From the NCBI GenBank assembly GCA_022605955.1, contig JAKCOZ010000003.1:58838179-58902178 (forward strand): DNA of 64,000 bases, in the 5' to 3' direction. A program made the position numbers and the translations under genes. The stretch comes from Rallus limicola. Taxonomy: Eukaryota > Chordata > Aves > Gruiformes > Rallidae. Positions 14,001-29,000 of the stretch are shown one piece after another. Every line of letters begins with the position of its first letter. The stretch's first letter is position 1. The notes beneath the pieces are model-generated. The model made no database searches and was not told where the DNA came from. It worked only from the letters and a program-made list of their open reading frames with translations.

Positions 14001-17000
14001 ATTTTTTTAAACAAAAAAATGGCACTTTACACCTTACTTGATGTGACCATTTATGAGAATACAAAAGTGGCTACTCAGGTGTCTTATGCCAACATAACAT
14101 TTCTTCAAATATGATTTACAACTGCAAGACACTCTAAGATTAACACTGCATAAAATTACTCCAGCATATAAAACTGTGTTAAAAGCATTTAAATAAACAT
14201 CCTAACATGTATTTCTGAATAGAAAAACATGCCTGAGTAATTGTGCCTCTGCTGTGATCCTATATGGTCAAAATATCCTCCAAATGACCCTAAAATCTAC
14301 CAGGTTATCACAACTAGCACATAAACCTCTTCTGAATGACAGCTGTTCCTTCTGGAGCAAATTCAGACTTAGCAAACTGTAGTAAAAATGCTAGGTTAGT
14401 AAATATAATTGGTTACCATCAAAGCAGTGTGAAGGACAATAATGCTACTTAAAATGAACATGCCAGAAGACACAAAAGAGGTACATTGTTTCATGCCTTT
14501 CTAAACCATTCTGTTAGCTGCTTTTGCAGCTTGTTTTAACTTATGTATCTATGAACAGATTTTTAAAGGTATTCTTACATGTTTTAAAGATTGCATTAAA
14601 TTCTGCAGCAACAACACTGGCTATTACTCAAAATTATTAAAATGTAACTGCTTTGTCCTTGAAGAAGAGCAGCTGAAGATGTTACAGGGAAAAAACCCAC
14701 CTAACATCTCCATGATACATATGGTCAAAATAAAGCAAACGGTCAAATCTAGAAGTGATAAAATTACACGTGATAAGTTGTATCACTGAATTACTAGCCT
14801 ATCACTGTATCCTAGGGAATTCTTCTGTTACAGGAGCACTACAGTAACACTGTATTTGCCATGAAATCAAAATCAATACTTCAGTCACAGGTACATCAGT
14901 TGACACTTCATCTTCTACCATTAGAGATGCACAGCTACAGCTGTTCCAGTGCAGGTCTCTCACTTTATAATTCTGTGGTTTCAGGTAAGTCATCTAGTAC
15001 CAGGTCTGAACAAAAATTTAGTGGCAAGAAGCAACCTGTGACACCCAACCTAGTCACTTAGTTGACAGCAGCTGATTTTTTATCACAAAGTCTTTCTAGA
15101 AATCTGAAAATCTGACACCCTCTTGTCTGGACTTCGATGCTAGGCACACAACCAAGTTTCTCTAGGGCTCATGAATTAGGTATCCATATGGCTATGTATT
15201 TGTAGGGCTACACTTGCTTACTACATTATGAGCAGAATCAACCAGAGAGAGCATACTGAATACAGTGCAAATTAATTGGCTGTCAAAGAAAGATAGATGC
15301 TTTATGCATAATATCTCTGTAGTTACTGCTTTCTCACTTGGAAATGGAGTACTTGAATTTCAGGCTACTCTTACATCCACAGGGCTTCAGCCCCTTTCTT
15401 ACTATGTAGATTCCATGGGCCCTGATGGGATGCACCCACAAGTGCTGAGGGACCTATCAGCTGTTATTGCTATCGTCTTTGAAAGGTCATGTAGAACTGG
15501 AGAGGTGCTGGAGGACAAGGAGGAGCCAGGAAAGTACAGGTCAGTCAGCCTCACCTTCATCCCTGGAAAGGTGATGTAAGAGCTCATTCTGGGGGTCAAT
15601 TCTAAGCATATAGAGGAAAAGAAGGGTATTAGGAATGGCCAACATGGATTTACCAAGGGGAAATCATGTCTCACCAATGTGACTTCTACGATGGCATGCT
15701 TGACTGGGTGGATGAGACGAAAGCAGTAGGTGTTCTCTACCTTGACTTCAGCAAGGCTTTTGACACAATCTCTTGTAGTTCTCATAAGCAAGCTCAGGAA
15801 GTGTGGGTTGGATGAGTGTGAGGTGGGTTGAGAACTGGCTGAATGTCAGGACTCAGAGGGTTGCGTTAAGTGGCAGAATCTAGTTGGAGGCAGTGGTGTG
15901 CCCCAGGGGTGAGTGCTGGGACCAGTCTTATTCAACATGTTCATCAATGACTGGATGAAGGGACAGCAAGTTTGCTGACAATACAAAACTGGAAAGTATG
16001 GCTGACAGACCAGAAGGCTGTCTGTCACAGGGACAGGCTCTGAAGAGAGGCTGGGGAATCTCCTTCTCTGGAAATACTGAAAACCTGCCTGGATGCAATC
16101 CTGTTCAACCTGGTTTAGGTGATCCTGTTTTAGTATGGGAGTTGGACTACATGATCTCCAGAGATCCCTTCCAACCCCTACTGTTCCGGGACTCTCGGTT
16201 TCTAGGATGTCTTTACAAAAGACATAAGGTTTAGGGAACTAGTGTTGCTTTCTTCTGGAGCTATGATATTTTGCAGAAAGAACTAGAAGTTACTTTAACC
16301 AGTAACTGTTCAAGGAAGTATTTATGAAAAGAAATGTATGAATAGCATTGCATGCCAGGATTCTTTCCAGCAGACTGTCTGAATTACTAGGCTAAGGAGT
16401 TAGAGGTTTTAGATCTGTTTCTGTTTTGCAAATAAATTTCTTATTCTCACCTGGTTGGACAGTTTCTAGCCAGGCCTATGAAGATCTACCTCAATGGGAG
16501 TCTGCCCTTTTTTAGGATTATGTATGCCATTAGATTTTATGTCCTTTATTTATACCATGGTACAATTATATATATAAAAATTATGGACCTTGACAGATCC
16601 CTGCTACTATGTGGCTGAAAAATTAATTCCAAAGTACCCTGGGGGACTGGATAATTTATCCATTCTATTCCAGTACTTTTATTTTAATATTTGAAATATT
16701 TTGACCCATGGATGGAAAGTATTCAGTATACAATGGAATTTTATTAACTACTTCTAACTATTCAATTCCAAAACAGCTCATGCAGAAAAAACAACTTTTA
16801 CCTTCTAGGTTCTATTTAGAATATTTATCCCTACATAACACCACCACCACATATGAATAAATAACTGTAATTGCCATTCAAAAACCTCTGTATACCTTCA
16901 CTAATACCTGCTTATTACATTGATTTGTCACATTTGGCATTTCAAGAGAGAAAAAAAACAAATTAAATGTCTTGCTTACTATTTTGTGTACTACTGACAT

Positions 17001-20000
17001 ATTTACAGCTTAGTAATTTCAAGCACTGCTAAAACAAAGTCTCCATTTCAAATACCTTTCTTTTTAGTAGCTGATTTGGGAGAAAGCTTTTTGGCATCTT
17101 TGGTATCTTTCCCAGTAGCTTTGCCTAACTGTGTCTGTGAAGATTTCAGATCTCTGTTCAGTTCTGGCTGCTGCTGTTCTTCTTCCTTCATTTCAGCTGT
17201 TACCTTGATACCACAGTCACACATAGTAAAAGTACATAGTGTCAACAGTGTGCATCTACTCTTTTAAATAGCTTGAAAGTACTTGCTGAGACTTACACAC
17301 ATAAATAAAACAAAAGGAGATGTAACTCTAATTACTATTTTATTACTAATTACATTTTGCTCATTTATCAAAAATATATAAAATTCCACAACAAAAAGAC
17401 AGGAAATGGTTTTGGTTCTTGTATGCCATTACAGGAAACACCCAGGAAGCACATCAAAGAGTGATCCTTAAAAAAGGTGACACAGCCAACAGCCCAGCCG
17501 ATGTGCCTCTACACAAATGCACACAGCATGGACAACAGGCGGGCAGCTGGAAGCTACCTTGCTGCTGGAAACCTATGGCACAGTGGCCATTACTGAAACT
17601 TGGTCGGGTGAATCCCATTATTGGAGTGTGGCTATCAGTGGCTAAAAGCTGTTTAGAAGGGACAGCTAAGGAAGAAAGGACAGAGGTTCTGCCCTTAATG
17701 ATAAGGAATGGATAAAGTATGAAGAGATGTCCCTAAAGAATTGCAAAGAGTAAGATGAAAGCTTATGGGTAAGAATTAGAGGCCAAGGCAACAAGAGGAA
17801 CCTTGATGTTGGTGTCAACTGTAGGCCACCTGATCAAGGGGAGGCTACTGATGAAACCTTCCAGCTACAGAAGGCATCATGCTTGAAGGCTCTTGTCCTG
17901 CTGGGGAATTTCAGCCACCCTGACATCTGCTGGAAAAGTAACATGGTGAGCTGTAGACAACCCAGGAGGTTCCTGCAGTGCCTCAACGACAGCTTCCTAA
18001 GTCAGGAAACAGACCTACCTGAAAGGATGCAGTGCTGGATCTGATAGTCACCAATGCAAGTGAGCTCATCAGGGCTGTCAAGATTTAAGGCAGCCTGGGC
18101 TGCAGTGATGACACAGTGGTGAAGTTGAGAGTTCTAAGGAATATATCAGGCAAGGAGCATAGTCAGGACCCTAAATTTTAGGAAAGCAAACTTCCAGCTC
18201 TTCAGTGAGTTAGTCAATAGAACCCCTTGGGAAATTACCCTCAAGGACAAGGGAGCAGAGCAGAGCTGGCATATCTTTAAGGACACTCTTGATCCCCAGG
18301 TGTAAGAAATCAGGCAAATAAGGGAAGAGACCAGTATGGTTAGGTCAGGAACTGCTGGTCAAACTTTAAGGCAAGAAGGAACTGCACAGGAAGTTAAAGC
18401 AGGAGCAGATATCCTGGGAAAAGTATAGGGACACTGCCCAGTTATATAGGGATGAGGTCTGGAAGGCCAAGGTATGATTTGAGCTAAACTTGGCAAGGTA
18501 TGCTAAAAATACCAAGAAGGGTTTTTACGGGTATGTGAACCAGAAAAGGAAGGTTAAAGAAACCACATACTCCCTGATGGGCAAGACAGGCAAACTGGTA
18601 ACAACAGATGAGGAGAAGGCTCAAATTCTCAACAACTTTTTTTTGCCTTGGTCTTCACTGCCAACCTCTCTCCTCAATCTCCTGAGTTGAAGGACTGTAA
18701 GATGAGGACCTGGGGAAGAAAGTCTCTCCCACTGTAAGTGAACACAAGGTTTGTGACCATCAAGGAACCTGAACATCCACAGGTTTATGGGACCAGATGC
18801 ATCCCAAAGGTCTGAGGGAATTGTAGTTGCCAAGCCACTCTGCATGGTATTTTAAAAGTCATGGTGGTCAGGTAAAGTCCTTGGTGACTGGAAGATGGGA
18901 AAAATTACACCCATTTTTAAAAAAAGAGTAGAAAGGAAGACCCTGGGAATTACTGACCTGTCAGCCTCACTTCTGTGCCCGGAAACAGATCCTTCTAGAA
19001 GCTATGCTAAGGCACATAGAGGACAGGGAGGTGATTTGAGACAGCCAGCATGACCTCACCAAGGACAAGTCCTGCCTGACCAACCTAGTGGCTTTATACA
19101 ATGGGGTGACTACATCAGTGAACAAATGAAGAGCAATGAATGTCATATATCTGGATTTCTGCAAGACCTTTGACACAGTCCCCCACAACATCTTTCTCTT
19201 TTAAGTTGAAGAAATATGGATTTGATGGTTAGTCTGTCCAGTAGATAAGTAATTGGTTGGGTGGTCACATCCACAGCGTGATGGTCGACGGCTCAATGCC
19301 CAGATGGAGAGAAGTAACAAGTGGTGAGCCTCAAGGATCCATACTGGGACCAGTGTTGTTTAATATCTTCATGAATTACACAGGCAGTGGAATAGAGTGC
19401 ATCCTCAGCAAATTTGCTGTTGACACCAAACTGAGTGATGCCATCAACATGCCAGAGGGATGGTTTATCATCTAGAAGGACAAGCTAGACAGGTGGGCCT
19501 CTGCACCTCTTGAAGTTCAACAAGGAGAAGTACAAGTCCTGTATTTGTGTCTGGACAATCCTCATTATCAATACAGCCTGCGGGGAGGATGTGATAGAAA
19601 GCACTCCTGTGGACAAGGACTTGGGGGTACTGATGGACAAAAAACCAGCAATGTACACTCACAGCCAATTGCATCCTGGGTTGCATCAAAGGAAGTGTGT
19701 CCAGCAGATCAAGAGAGGTGATTCTCCCCTCTACTCTGATCTGCTGAGACCCCACCTGGAGTACTGCATCCAGCTCTGGAGCCCTCAACACAAGAAGAAC
19801 ATGGACCTCTTGGAACAGGTCCAGAGGACGGCCATGAGGATGATCAGAGGACTGGAGCACCTCTCCTATGAAGACAGGCTGAGAGAGTTGTGCTTGTTCA
19901 GCCTGAAGATGAAAAGGCTCAAGAGAGACCATATAGTGACTTTCCAGTACTTGAAGGGGACCTACAGTAAAGCTGGGGAAGGACTGTTCCCAAGGACATA

Positions 20001-23000
20001 TAGCGACAGGACAAGGGGCAATGGTTTTAAACTAGAGCAGGGTAGTTTTAGATTAGGAAGAAGTTCTTCACTATGAGGGTGATGAGGCACTGGAACAGGT
20101 CACCCAGAGAGGTGGTTGAGACCCCATCCCTGGAGACATTCAATGCCAGGCTTGATGAAGCTCTGAGCAACGTGATGTAGTTAAAGGTGTCCCTGCTTAC
20201 TGCAGGGTGGCTGGACTAGATGCCTTCAAATGTCCCTTCCAACATTCCATAGAATTCTATGATTACCTCTACTTGAGGAAAAACTGAGCAAATCAACAGT
20301 ATGCATAGACAGATTAGTTGCACTATAGGTGCAGAAATTCACTTCAAAATGATCAAAGAGAAAACAAAAAATAAATCTACAAATCAACCATTTGAGAAGC
20401 ACACATAATTTAATTTTGCTATATATAAGAAAGAATGTAACCATAGGTTTTGAAGTTGTGGAAGGTTTGAACAAACACTGCCCCATAGCATAAAACCTGC
20501 CCTCCTTCTCACACTTCTATTGCAGGATAAGGGGACAGTTTATCATGGAAGAAGTAGATATATAGAGTTAAAAATTAAAGCATTTCTCTCAGTTATAAAT
20601 ACTGAGGTGCTAATAAGAGATTCCAACATTTTCCTCACAGAAACACATTAAATGGAAATATCAGTGGCAAAGTGAGAGGCATGAAATTGAGATACACAAT
20701 TGAAAGGCTGCGTGTTTAGGCTGCCTACTTCGACTGCCTTATACAGAAACATTTAAGTAAATTAAACATTCCTTACCATATTTGATATTGCTGTTACTGC
20801 TGTTTGCCATGTGTCAGTAATAAGATTTGCATCTTTCAACAAAGTGGCCACTTCATTTTCAGAACTCTCCTCCTTAGTACTCTTTGGTAGAGTTCCCTTG
20901 CTTTTTGACTTGGCATTGTTTATTTCTGGTGAAGGCAGTTTCCAAGAAACAAGAGGTACCCTGAATAATAAAATATAAGGCATAATTCACACCCTCCTTT
21001 ATAAAAGATGTTAATTTATAACGCGATTGGAGCATATGTTAAGAGAACGAGAACGCTATTTTCACGATTTGTCATAGCAATAGAAAAGGGATGAGTATTC
21101 TTTATGACCAAAAGCAGTGAAACATAGATCACAAGAAAACTGCCTAGTTTAAATACAGAAGCTAAGGAATAACAATAGATTGATAAAACCATGTCTGATT
21201 ATCTGCTGATATATTCCACATGGGCAGAAGCATAGCCTCATTACTCAGTTTCTAAATGAACTGCAAGCATTTTAAAGAAAGCAGATGTCATTATTGACAG
21301 CATTTTTGATATTGTGAAATAATTTGATGGTAACCCTCACCTTTTAATATGGCATTCAGTACATCTTTTTAGGCTGCTTTGATTTATATTTATGATTACT
21401 TAACTCATTTAATTAGGTTTGCTAGTGAAAATTTTAAACCTGTACATAACTTAGTTACGTGATGATTGTACTGGAAATAGCAACACTAGGAAGTAGGAAA
21501 CATTAGGGAAGTAGGAAACAATTCTGTAGATTTCTAAGACAGTTCCTAAGATGGTTTATAATTCAGAGATGCATTAGCGAAAATTACATAAGTAAATCCA
21601 TAAAAAATCTGGAATAAATTAAACCTATAAAATGATTCAAGATTCATCATTTGACTGTAATCCCTAATTAAAAATTCTTGTTTCCCTGTCCTTTGAAATA
21701 TGCACACATATTTTTTCACAAAGCTATCAGAACATTGTATTTCTTGATATTTATATAATTTAACAATGCATTTCTACCTTCTTGATTTGTTTTGATCTTC
21801 TTTCTGCTCTACATCAATAATATCTAACAATGGGATTCTAGTAAAATCTTGACTGCCATCTGGGATTTTTCCTTCCATTGCCCTATAATAGTCATGAAGA
21901 AGTCTCTTTGTATCTTGGAAACGATCCACTTCAACCTCAAGAAGAAAGGACAGAAAGATTGCAATTTAAAACTGAACAAATTTCTGTTACATATAAATAG
22001 ATGATGACAGAAGCAATTCTAAATCCTAAGAGTTTGAAGGAGAGAAAAAGCATCATATTTCTTTGAAAATTTATTATGTATTCAATACATATAATGTCTT
22101 CACAAAGTGATTTCCAATAAATAAGGTTTGATGCATTAAATTAAATTGCAAAATATTTTCATATATTTCTGTAGTAGCAAGTATACTAGTACCAACAAGT
22201 TATAGGGACCTCTTGCTCAAAATAAATAAAATCCTTAATGGCATAAAATAAAAAGAGTTAAATGATGGGGAAAATTTTTAAAAGCCATGTAGTTTTTCCA
22301 GACCAAAGAAATCAACAAACTTTACACACCTTTGAAGACCTTTTGTGTGAAACATCTTGGAAGAAATCAAGTAAGATTCAAAAAACATTTAACACCTGTC
22401 ATGTTTTGATTTATTGATACAGTATGATGTTAGTTCCTAACTGACAAAACAGTACTAAATATTCATGGGAAAATGCATGAAACCACATTCACAAAACGAA
22501 GGATGAAACCTTTGTGGTGTAACTTATCCATAAGTTAGGGAGAAAATATCTTCTAGCGCAACAGCGTGTACACAGAAAAGTGGAAAGAAATCTGATAAAC
22601 GGCATTCATACAAATCTACATGTTTATGCTGTAGGAGAGCCACCTGGGGAATATATGTAACTTCCCACAGAAAAACCCACAGAGAGAGAGCTCAAGACCA
22701 AAGAAGCCTATTTTTGGCTGCTTCTCAAAGCAAACGGTAACATAAATATATTTTTAGTTCTTTAGTTCTAGCATTAATAATTCACTTAGTTTGAGGACAT
22801 ACTAAGTATAGAAAGGAAATTTTTTTACTTCACTTTTTTCTTTAGGAAAATAAAAAATTATATGTTTAATAAATGTATTTGTAGTTTTAAGTGGTTATTC
22901 TCCATATCCAAACAAGACAGATTAAATGAGATTCATAGTGAATCTCTTCTGGACTGCATGATATATGTCCTTGAAATTCTGCTAGAAGAGAACTAGGATT

Positions 23001-26000
23001 GCTATGTTATATGCGAATACAAAAGAAGCAGTGTTACTTTAATTTGTGTCTCTAGTGCCTGTAATTCAAGACATATTTTTAAAATACTCAGTCCTATACA
23101 TATCCTAATAACAGGATAAATATAGTTCAGTTAGTCAGAAGTATTTGACATTTCAACCTCTCTTTCTAGTCAGTGGTCTTAAGTCTTTATTTAAGGCATT
23201 ATTTACACTTTTCAAACAGACTTAATTTCTTTGTCATACACTTAAATTACCACAACACTCACATGAGATAAAAGAGTAGTTCCCTTGTTTATTAAGCATA
23301 TAAAAATAACAGAGAATTAAAGGATACGAAGCCCATCTTAAGCTGCTAAAACCTGATTTTTGAGCCAAATTAGCATCCTATAGCATGTGTTTAAAATATT
23401 GTTTCCATTGTCTCCTTTAGAGCTGCTAAAAACTGTCACAGAAAGGGCACTCATTTTACAGAAAAGCCAGTCTAATCCAGTCTATTTCATTCCAGTTCAG
23501 CCCTAAATCAAATTTATACACCTATAACAGCAGTCACAAGAATCTTACTTTATTTCAGGAACTGAAGTAATTAGTTTTTAGGCTGAATGAAAGGAAAGGC
23601 TTAATTTGGTGAGGAGAGAGCAAACTAATTGAAAATGGTTGTTTGAAAATGTTAAAGCTAGATGTGTCATATTTGAGTCATATTTGAATGTATTTTCTCT
23701 AGTGCAACAAATGGCACACATTCTTAAAGACATTATTTGTCATTCTATGAGGGTTTTTTTCAGTCTGAATGTAAAGTTTGAATCCACACTTAACAGCAAG
23801 TGGGTTTATAGCAGCAATTATGCAATTTGTAAATTAAGAGCATGTGTCAATATGATTACAGAAGGATAAGCAGCTCTGTTTATAACATTTCTGTTACAGA
23901 ATTCAGATGATTTTCTGAATTGATGAAATTGCAAAAAGTAGCACTATGCACTGCAGATGAAAGTATGAGGGGTTGGACTGTAACAGCAGTATGTTTCTTA
24001 ACATTTTCTTTCTATTTTCTGTCTGCCAAACAGTTTTGTGTACAGAATCTCTTCTGCTTTCTGTCCCTTAACTTTCTAGATAAATTAAAAAAAGACACAA
24101 ACATTTGTTTATCTAATTCTCAACCCCTCACTTATTTGGAGCCAACCATATGAAATTACTCTGAGGCTTACTGTACCCCAAATCTAATTCTTTGTCCCCT
24201 TCAATTGCTCTGTAGTAGATCCATACCTGCATAAGTGAAAAGAAATGGTTCATTGCAATCCCTCTATGATCTGGTAACCAGCCATCATTCATTATATCAG
24301 TACGTTCCTGCTCTGCTTCTTCCCTTCTATTATCACAGATATCCCAGAGAAGATCTCTTAGATCCTACAACATAAAATCAAATATGAGAAATCACCATGA
24401 AAGAGATGTATGACCTGAATGTGTAGGCTGCCTTGATTTCTTCGGGCAGAGAAGACCTAAGCTAGACAAAGATGTAAGAATACAAACAGTTAAGGTGCCA
24501 TCTCCACCAACTTTCCACTTGAATGCTTTGCTACACTTGAAAGCAAAAATACTCTAAGGGAAAGTACACTATGAAAAAGTCTGAGATAATTTTGTCAGAG
24601 TTCAAATATTCTTCCAATTTGGATAGCTCAATGCCATTTTCCTTTAACATTCTTTATAAGGACTAGACTTACTAAGCATGCAAATCCTCTGTTCCCATTG
24701 CCATATCTGCATGCAAAAAATGGGACAGACCTCTGTGTAATGAAAGGCAATGGAAAGAGTGCTGTGAAATGCAGTGCTGAGTTAGGCTGTGATGAGCTGT
24801 CTCTTGGACTCCAAACAGTTCTATCCCACCTGACTTAATTTGGGATAAAAAGGTGTTCCAGATTAACAGCCCTGGAATGAAGAGCTTAGACTTCATGTGA
24901 TAAGTGATTCCACATTCACCAGGTCTAGGTCTGAGCCTAGTATGTCAGATCCTGTTTGTCTCCCCCTGTCCAAAGACTTCAGACAAATCCATTTGTCCTC
25001 TGTTGGACAAAATCCACAGTGAAGCTGAAAAATTAGTAGCCCTTAAGTTACCTAACACATCAGTGATAGCACAGATAGAAGGGGAAAGCTACCTTACTTA
25101 TTACAATATATCATTTATGTGAAACCTAAATGATTGTCAAGATTAGTTAGAATGTGATAGCAATGTCCAAATATATGAGTAAAATCTCTGAAAAAACATA
25201 AAATGTAAAGAAAGATAAAGCAGAGAAACATTTATTTCACAACATGCCAGAATACCACACTTTAACCTAAAAAAAAGCAAACAACACAAAAGATATGGCC
25301 AAATTACAGAGAAATAATTGTAAAGGACACTTTCTGTACAAAAGGAAGTGAAATAGTTAAGGAGGAGGGGTAAAAAAATCATTCATGTCACATTGAGTTT
25401 GTAAACAATGAGACAAGACCTTAGGATATATTGTAACTTTTGCTATTTACTTACAGTAACTCTTTGGTGTAGCTCTGCTTTTGTTTCCTCATCTTCCCGC
25501 AGATCATCAGCAATCGAATTAAAATCTGATTGCCATTGAGATACAAACTCCTGCTTATGATCTGGATACTTCAAATAATCTCGGAATTTATTTCTGCAAA
25601 TTATGGTTAAAAATAATTTTGTTATTAAATTCCACAGCAAAAATGCAAAATACTAATACTCAAGTAATAAGCTATTACTTACCTAATATCTGCTAAGTAA
25701 TAAATCACAGAGTGCTCTTCATCCCTTAGACATCTAAGTATCATTTTGATGGTATTCACATATGCATTTTCTACCATTTCCCAGTAAGGTACTAAAATAT
25801 CAGGTATCTCCTGTGAATTTTTTAAAATATCAAAATTAACTGATGTACAACTATTTAGCTGTAGCATTAGCAAACATAAAAAAGATTCTTATATTAAATT
25901 GCATTACTCATTATAGACACTAGCAATTTACAGCTTATCCTGTGCATTTCTTTGGAAAACAAGTGCTCAACTATTCAAAATGAACGGGAAATTCCATCAG

Positions 26001-29000
26001 ATTACACCAGTATTTGTGGATATACTAATAAGTCAAGTGAATATACTCAGTGAGTACTTATCAAAATTTGGTGTTACACAATTGTTCAAGCTGGTAAAAA
26101 TCTGAGCTGTTTAGTGTTGCAAAAGTGACATTTGACTGACTTATGAAATGCAAAATAAAACCCACAGCTAGAGGAAACCATATGTGCAACTTAATTGCAG
26201 TCATAAAGGCAAAATTGGTAAATATTAGGAACGGAATTATGGAACGAAGTATAAAGCCTCATTATCCACCTTTCAGAGCTATATCTCAAACACTCAATTG
26301 AATCTCACAATACAAGAACTAGGGGCACCAAATGACACAACCAAACAGTAGATTTAAAGCAAAGAGACAGAAATATTTTTTTTCAGAATGTGCACATTCA
26401 CACAAGCTCTATCACGGACATCAAAATGTAAATTGCTTCCAAAAAAAAGCAAATAGACATAATCATGAAAGAAAAGTATATTGTGAGCTACTAAATACAA
26501 AGTTACAGATACAAAATCATCTGAGTAAACTCCTAAATTTCAGATCAGTGGAAACTAGGAAGATGTTCACAGGGAAAAATGTCAGAAAAAAGTATCCTAT
26601 CAGAAAGATCAGTGCACACCTGGCCCTTGTCAGAGAAATGAAATTGGCCTAGTAAGTCTATGGTAGTATTATTATTATATTATATTCTTCATTAGCACTG
26701 TGAAGAATTTAGAAAAACAAAAAATTTTTCAGTGTTTTCTTTATATCTTCTAATAGCAGCTGTTATTTCTATTTTGAAATTTTGAAGAAAATAACGTGTG
26801 ATGAGACAAAAGATAGTGAAATACATACTCTGGTATGTAAGACTTCTAAATATGAATGAATGTACCTTGGGAAGTGGTTCATTTACATAAATCCATTTGT
26901 CTGATCCTGGTTCAATTGGTGGTGGTGGTGTCACAGGATTGGGAGGAATCAGATCTTTATGTATATCCTTTAAAAGCTTTTTTCCTGTTGATTTTTCTTG
27001 AGGTGACCCTGTTCATACATACCATTATTATCTTCAATGCATTTTAAGTATCAATAAACAGAAGTAGACATCTGTGGTATTCTCAGAAGTTCAAATAATG
27101 GAACAGATGCAAAATTTAATTACTTAGATGTTCATAAAAAAATATACTAATCAAATCAGTGATGCAATAACTATAAAATCACTTTCCAGTTAAAATTATT
27201 TTGCAGGACTGATACTTTTTAAATCCATCACTGTGAGAGAAACAAGATGATAATTAATTACCATCTATGCATATAAAACAAATTCTTTACCAGGTAAACC
27301 AAGGCTAATGATGTTGATATAATTCAGAGATTCATTACAGATATAATGATTTCAAGAACTCCCTGCTTAATTGAGAACCACTGCAAACACTTACATTGTT
27401 CATACCAAACTTGGGAAAGAGTGAATCAAGAAAAACAACCATTAAAAAGAGCAAAATTGAGATAAATCTTGCCTAATATGGAAAATACATCTGAGGAGAA
27501 GGTAAGAAGTACAAAATATGGTCAAAAGTTTGGAGCACCTCTCCTATGAAGACAGATAGAGATAGCTGGGCTTGTTCAGCCTGGAGAAGTGAAAGCTCTG
27601 GGGAGACCTTATTGCAGCCTGACAGTACCTGAAGGGGCCTACAGGAAATCTGGAGAGAGACTGTTTACAAGTGCATGTAGTGATAAGACAAGGAGGAATG
27701 GCCTTAAACTAAAGGAGGGGAGATTTAGATTTAGATTAGATCTTTAGGAAGAAATTCTTCCCTGTGAGAGTGGTGAGGCCCTAGCACAGGCTTCCCACAG
27801 AAGCTGTGGCTGCCCCCTCCCTGGCAGTGTTCAAGGCCAGGCTGGATGGGGCTTTGGGCAATGTGGTCTGGTGAAGGGTATCCCTGCCCATGGCGCAGGG
27901 GTGGGACTGGATGATCTTTGATGTCCTTTCCACACTAACCATCCTATGGTTCTGTGATGAAAGGGGAAAAAAAGGAAGAGACAGAAAAGATCATGTAGTA
28001 GAGGCAGAAACAAGTGAAAAACAAACTCTGATAACTAGTATTATGACAAAAAAAAAATATTTTTAGCAGCTTCAGGGCATGATTCAACCCTAGGATCTGA
28101 ACCAACTTCTAGAATGAAATCAGCAGATCAGAAGGATCCTACAAATAGATTTTTAAATTAACATTAATTAACTGCTCAGACTCAGGTACATGAAATCTGG
28201 CCAGCTTTGCTGTCGATTTGAAAATATTCAAAGAAAATAAATAGGTTTGCATTAAATCACTGTTGTAACAGTCTTGTCTTCTTGTTTGAAAGAAGCTTAA
28301 TGTTTTAAGAATAGATGTTTTGGGTTTTGTGACAAACCAACCTCTAAAAACACTGTCTTGCTGGGTGCTTCAATAAAAAACTGCTATAATTTACCTTATT
28401 TAAGTTCATAAAAAGAACAAAACTGCTGGCCACACAAAATATTCCAACGGCTTCACCTTCTGACAAATATCTGAGAACCAGTTTCTGGATTTTGCTTTCC
28501 ACATCACTCCTGGTATCCTACTGAGGTCTGAGTAATACACATTCTCATACCTCTGTTCTCTTTATAATAGCCTGATAGTAAAGGATAGTTTGGAATATAT
28601 CAACATAAATATGAAATTAGGAATTATTAACTGACCACAGGGATTATTTCTCCATGAGGAGTAAGTAGTCCTTACAGTATTTCGACAAGACAGATGGAGT
28701 CTAAACAGAAAATCTGAACTCCATTTGCATCAATAAGAATTTTGCCATTGACTCCAGAAGGGCTTGTATGAAGCAGTGTTTCAACCAGGCAGTTCTCTGA
28801 AAACACTCCATCTGGTCTTCTGTCAGGTATGATATTCCCAATAAGTTTTCATGAGCTGGAAACTTGTGCAGGAGTAGTGGTCTGAAGTTTTACTGCTAAG
28901 ACTGTTTTCCGAGCCAATACTGTTGTTTTAATTATTATTCCAGGTGGGGTTTTTTTGACAGTAGAAGACACAGCAAGACCTTCTAATAATTATGAAGAAA

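Noticed and set aside
15402..15791. 129-codon minus-strand frame
   Set aside because: Antisense shadow of the CR1 reverse-transcriptase region at 15412-16205.
19510..20076. 188-codon plus-strand frame that looks like a real protein
   Set aside because: It is the C-terminal end of CR1 ORF2 ([15 protein letters not shown] type) in a broken LINE, not a host gene.
26332..26652. 106-codon plus-strand frame in intron 19
   Set aside because: Lys/Asn/His-rich, no domain, antisense to SPEF2; judged chance in A-rich sequence.
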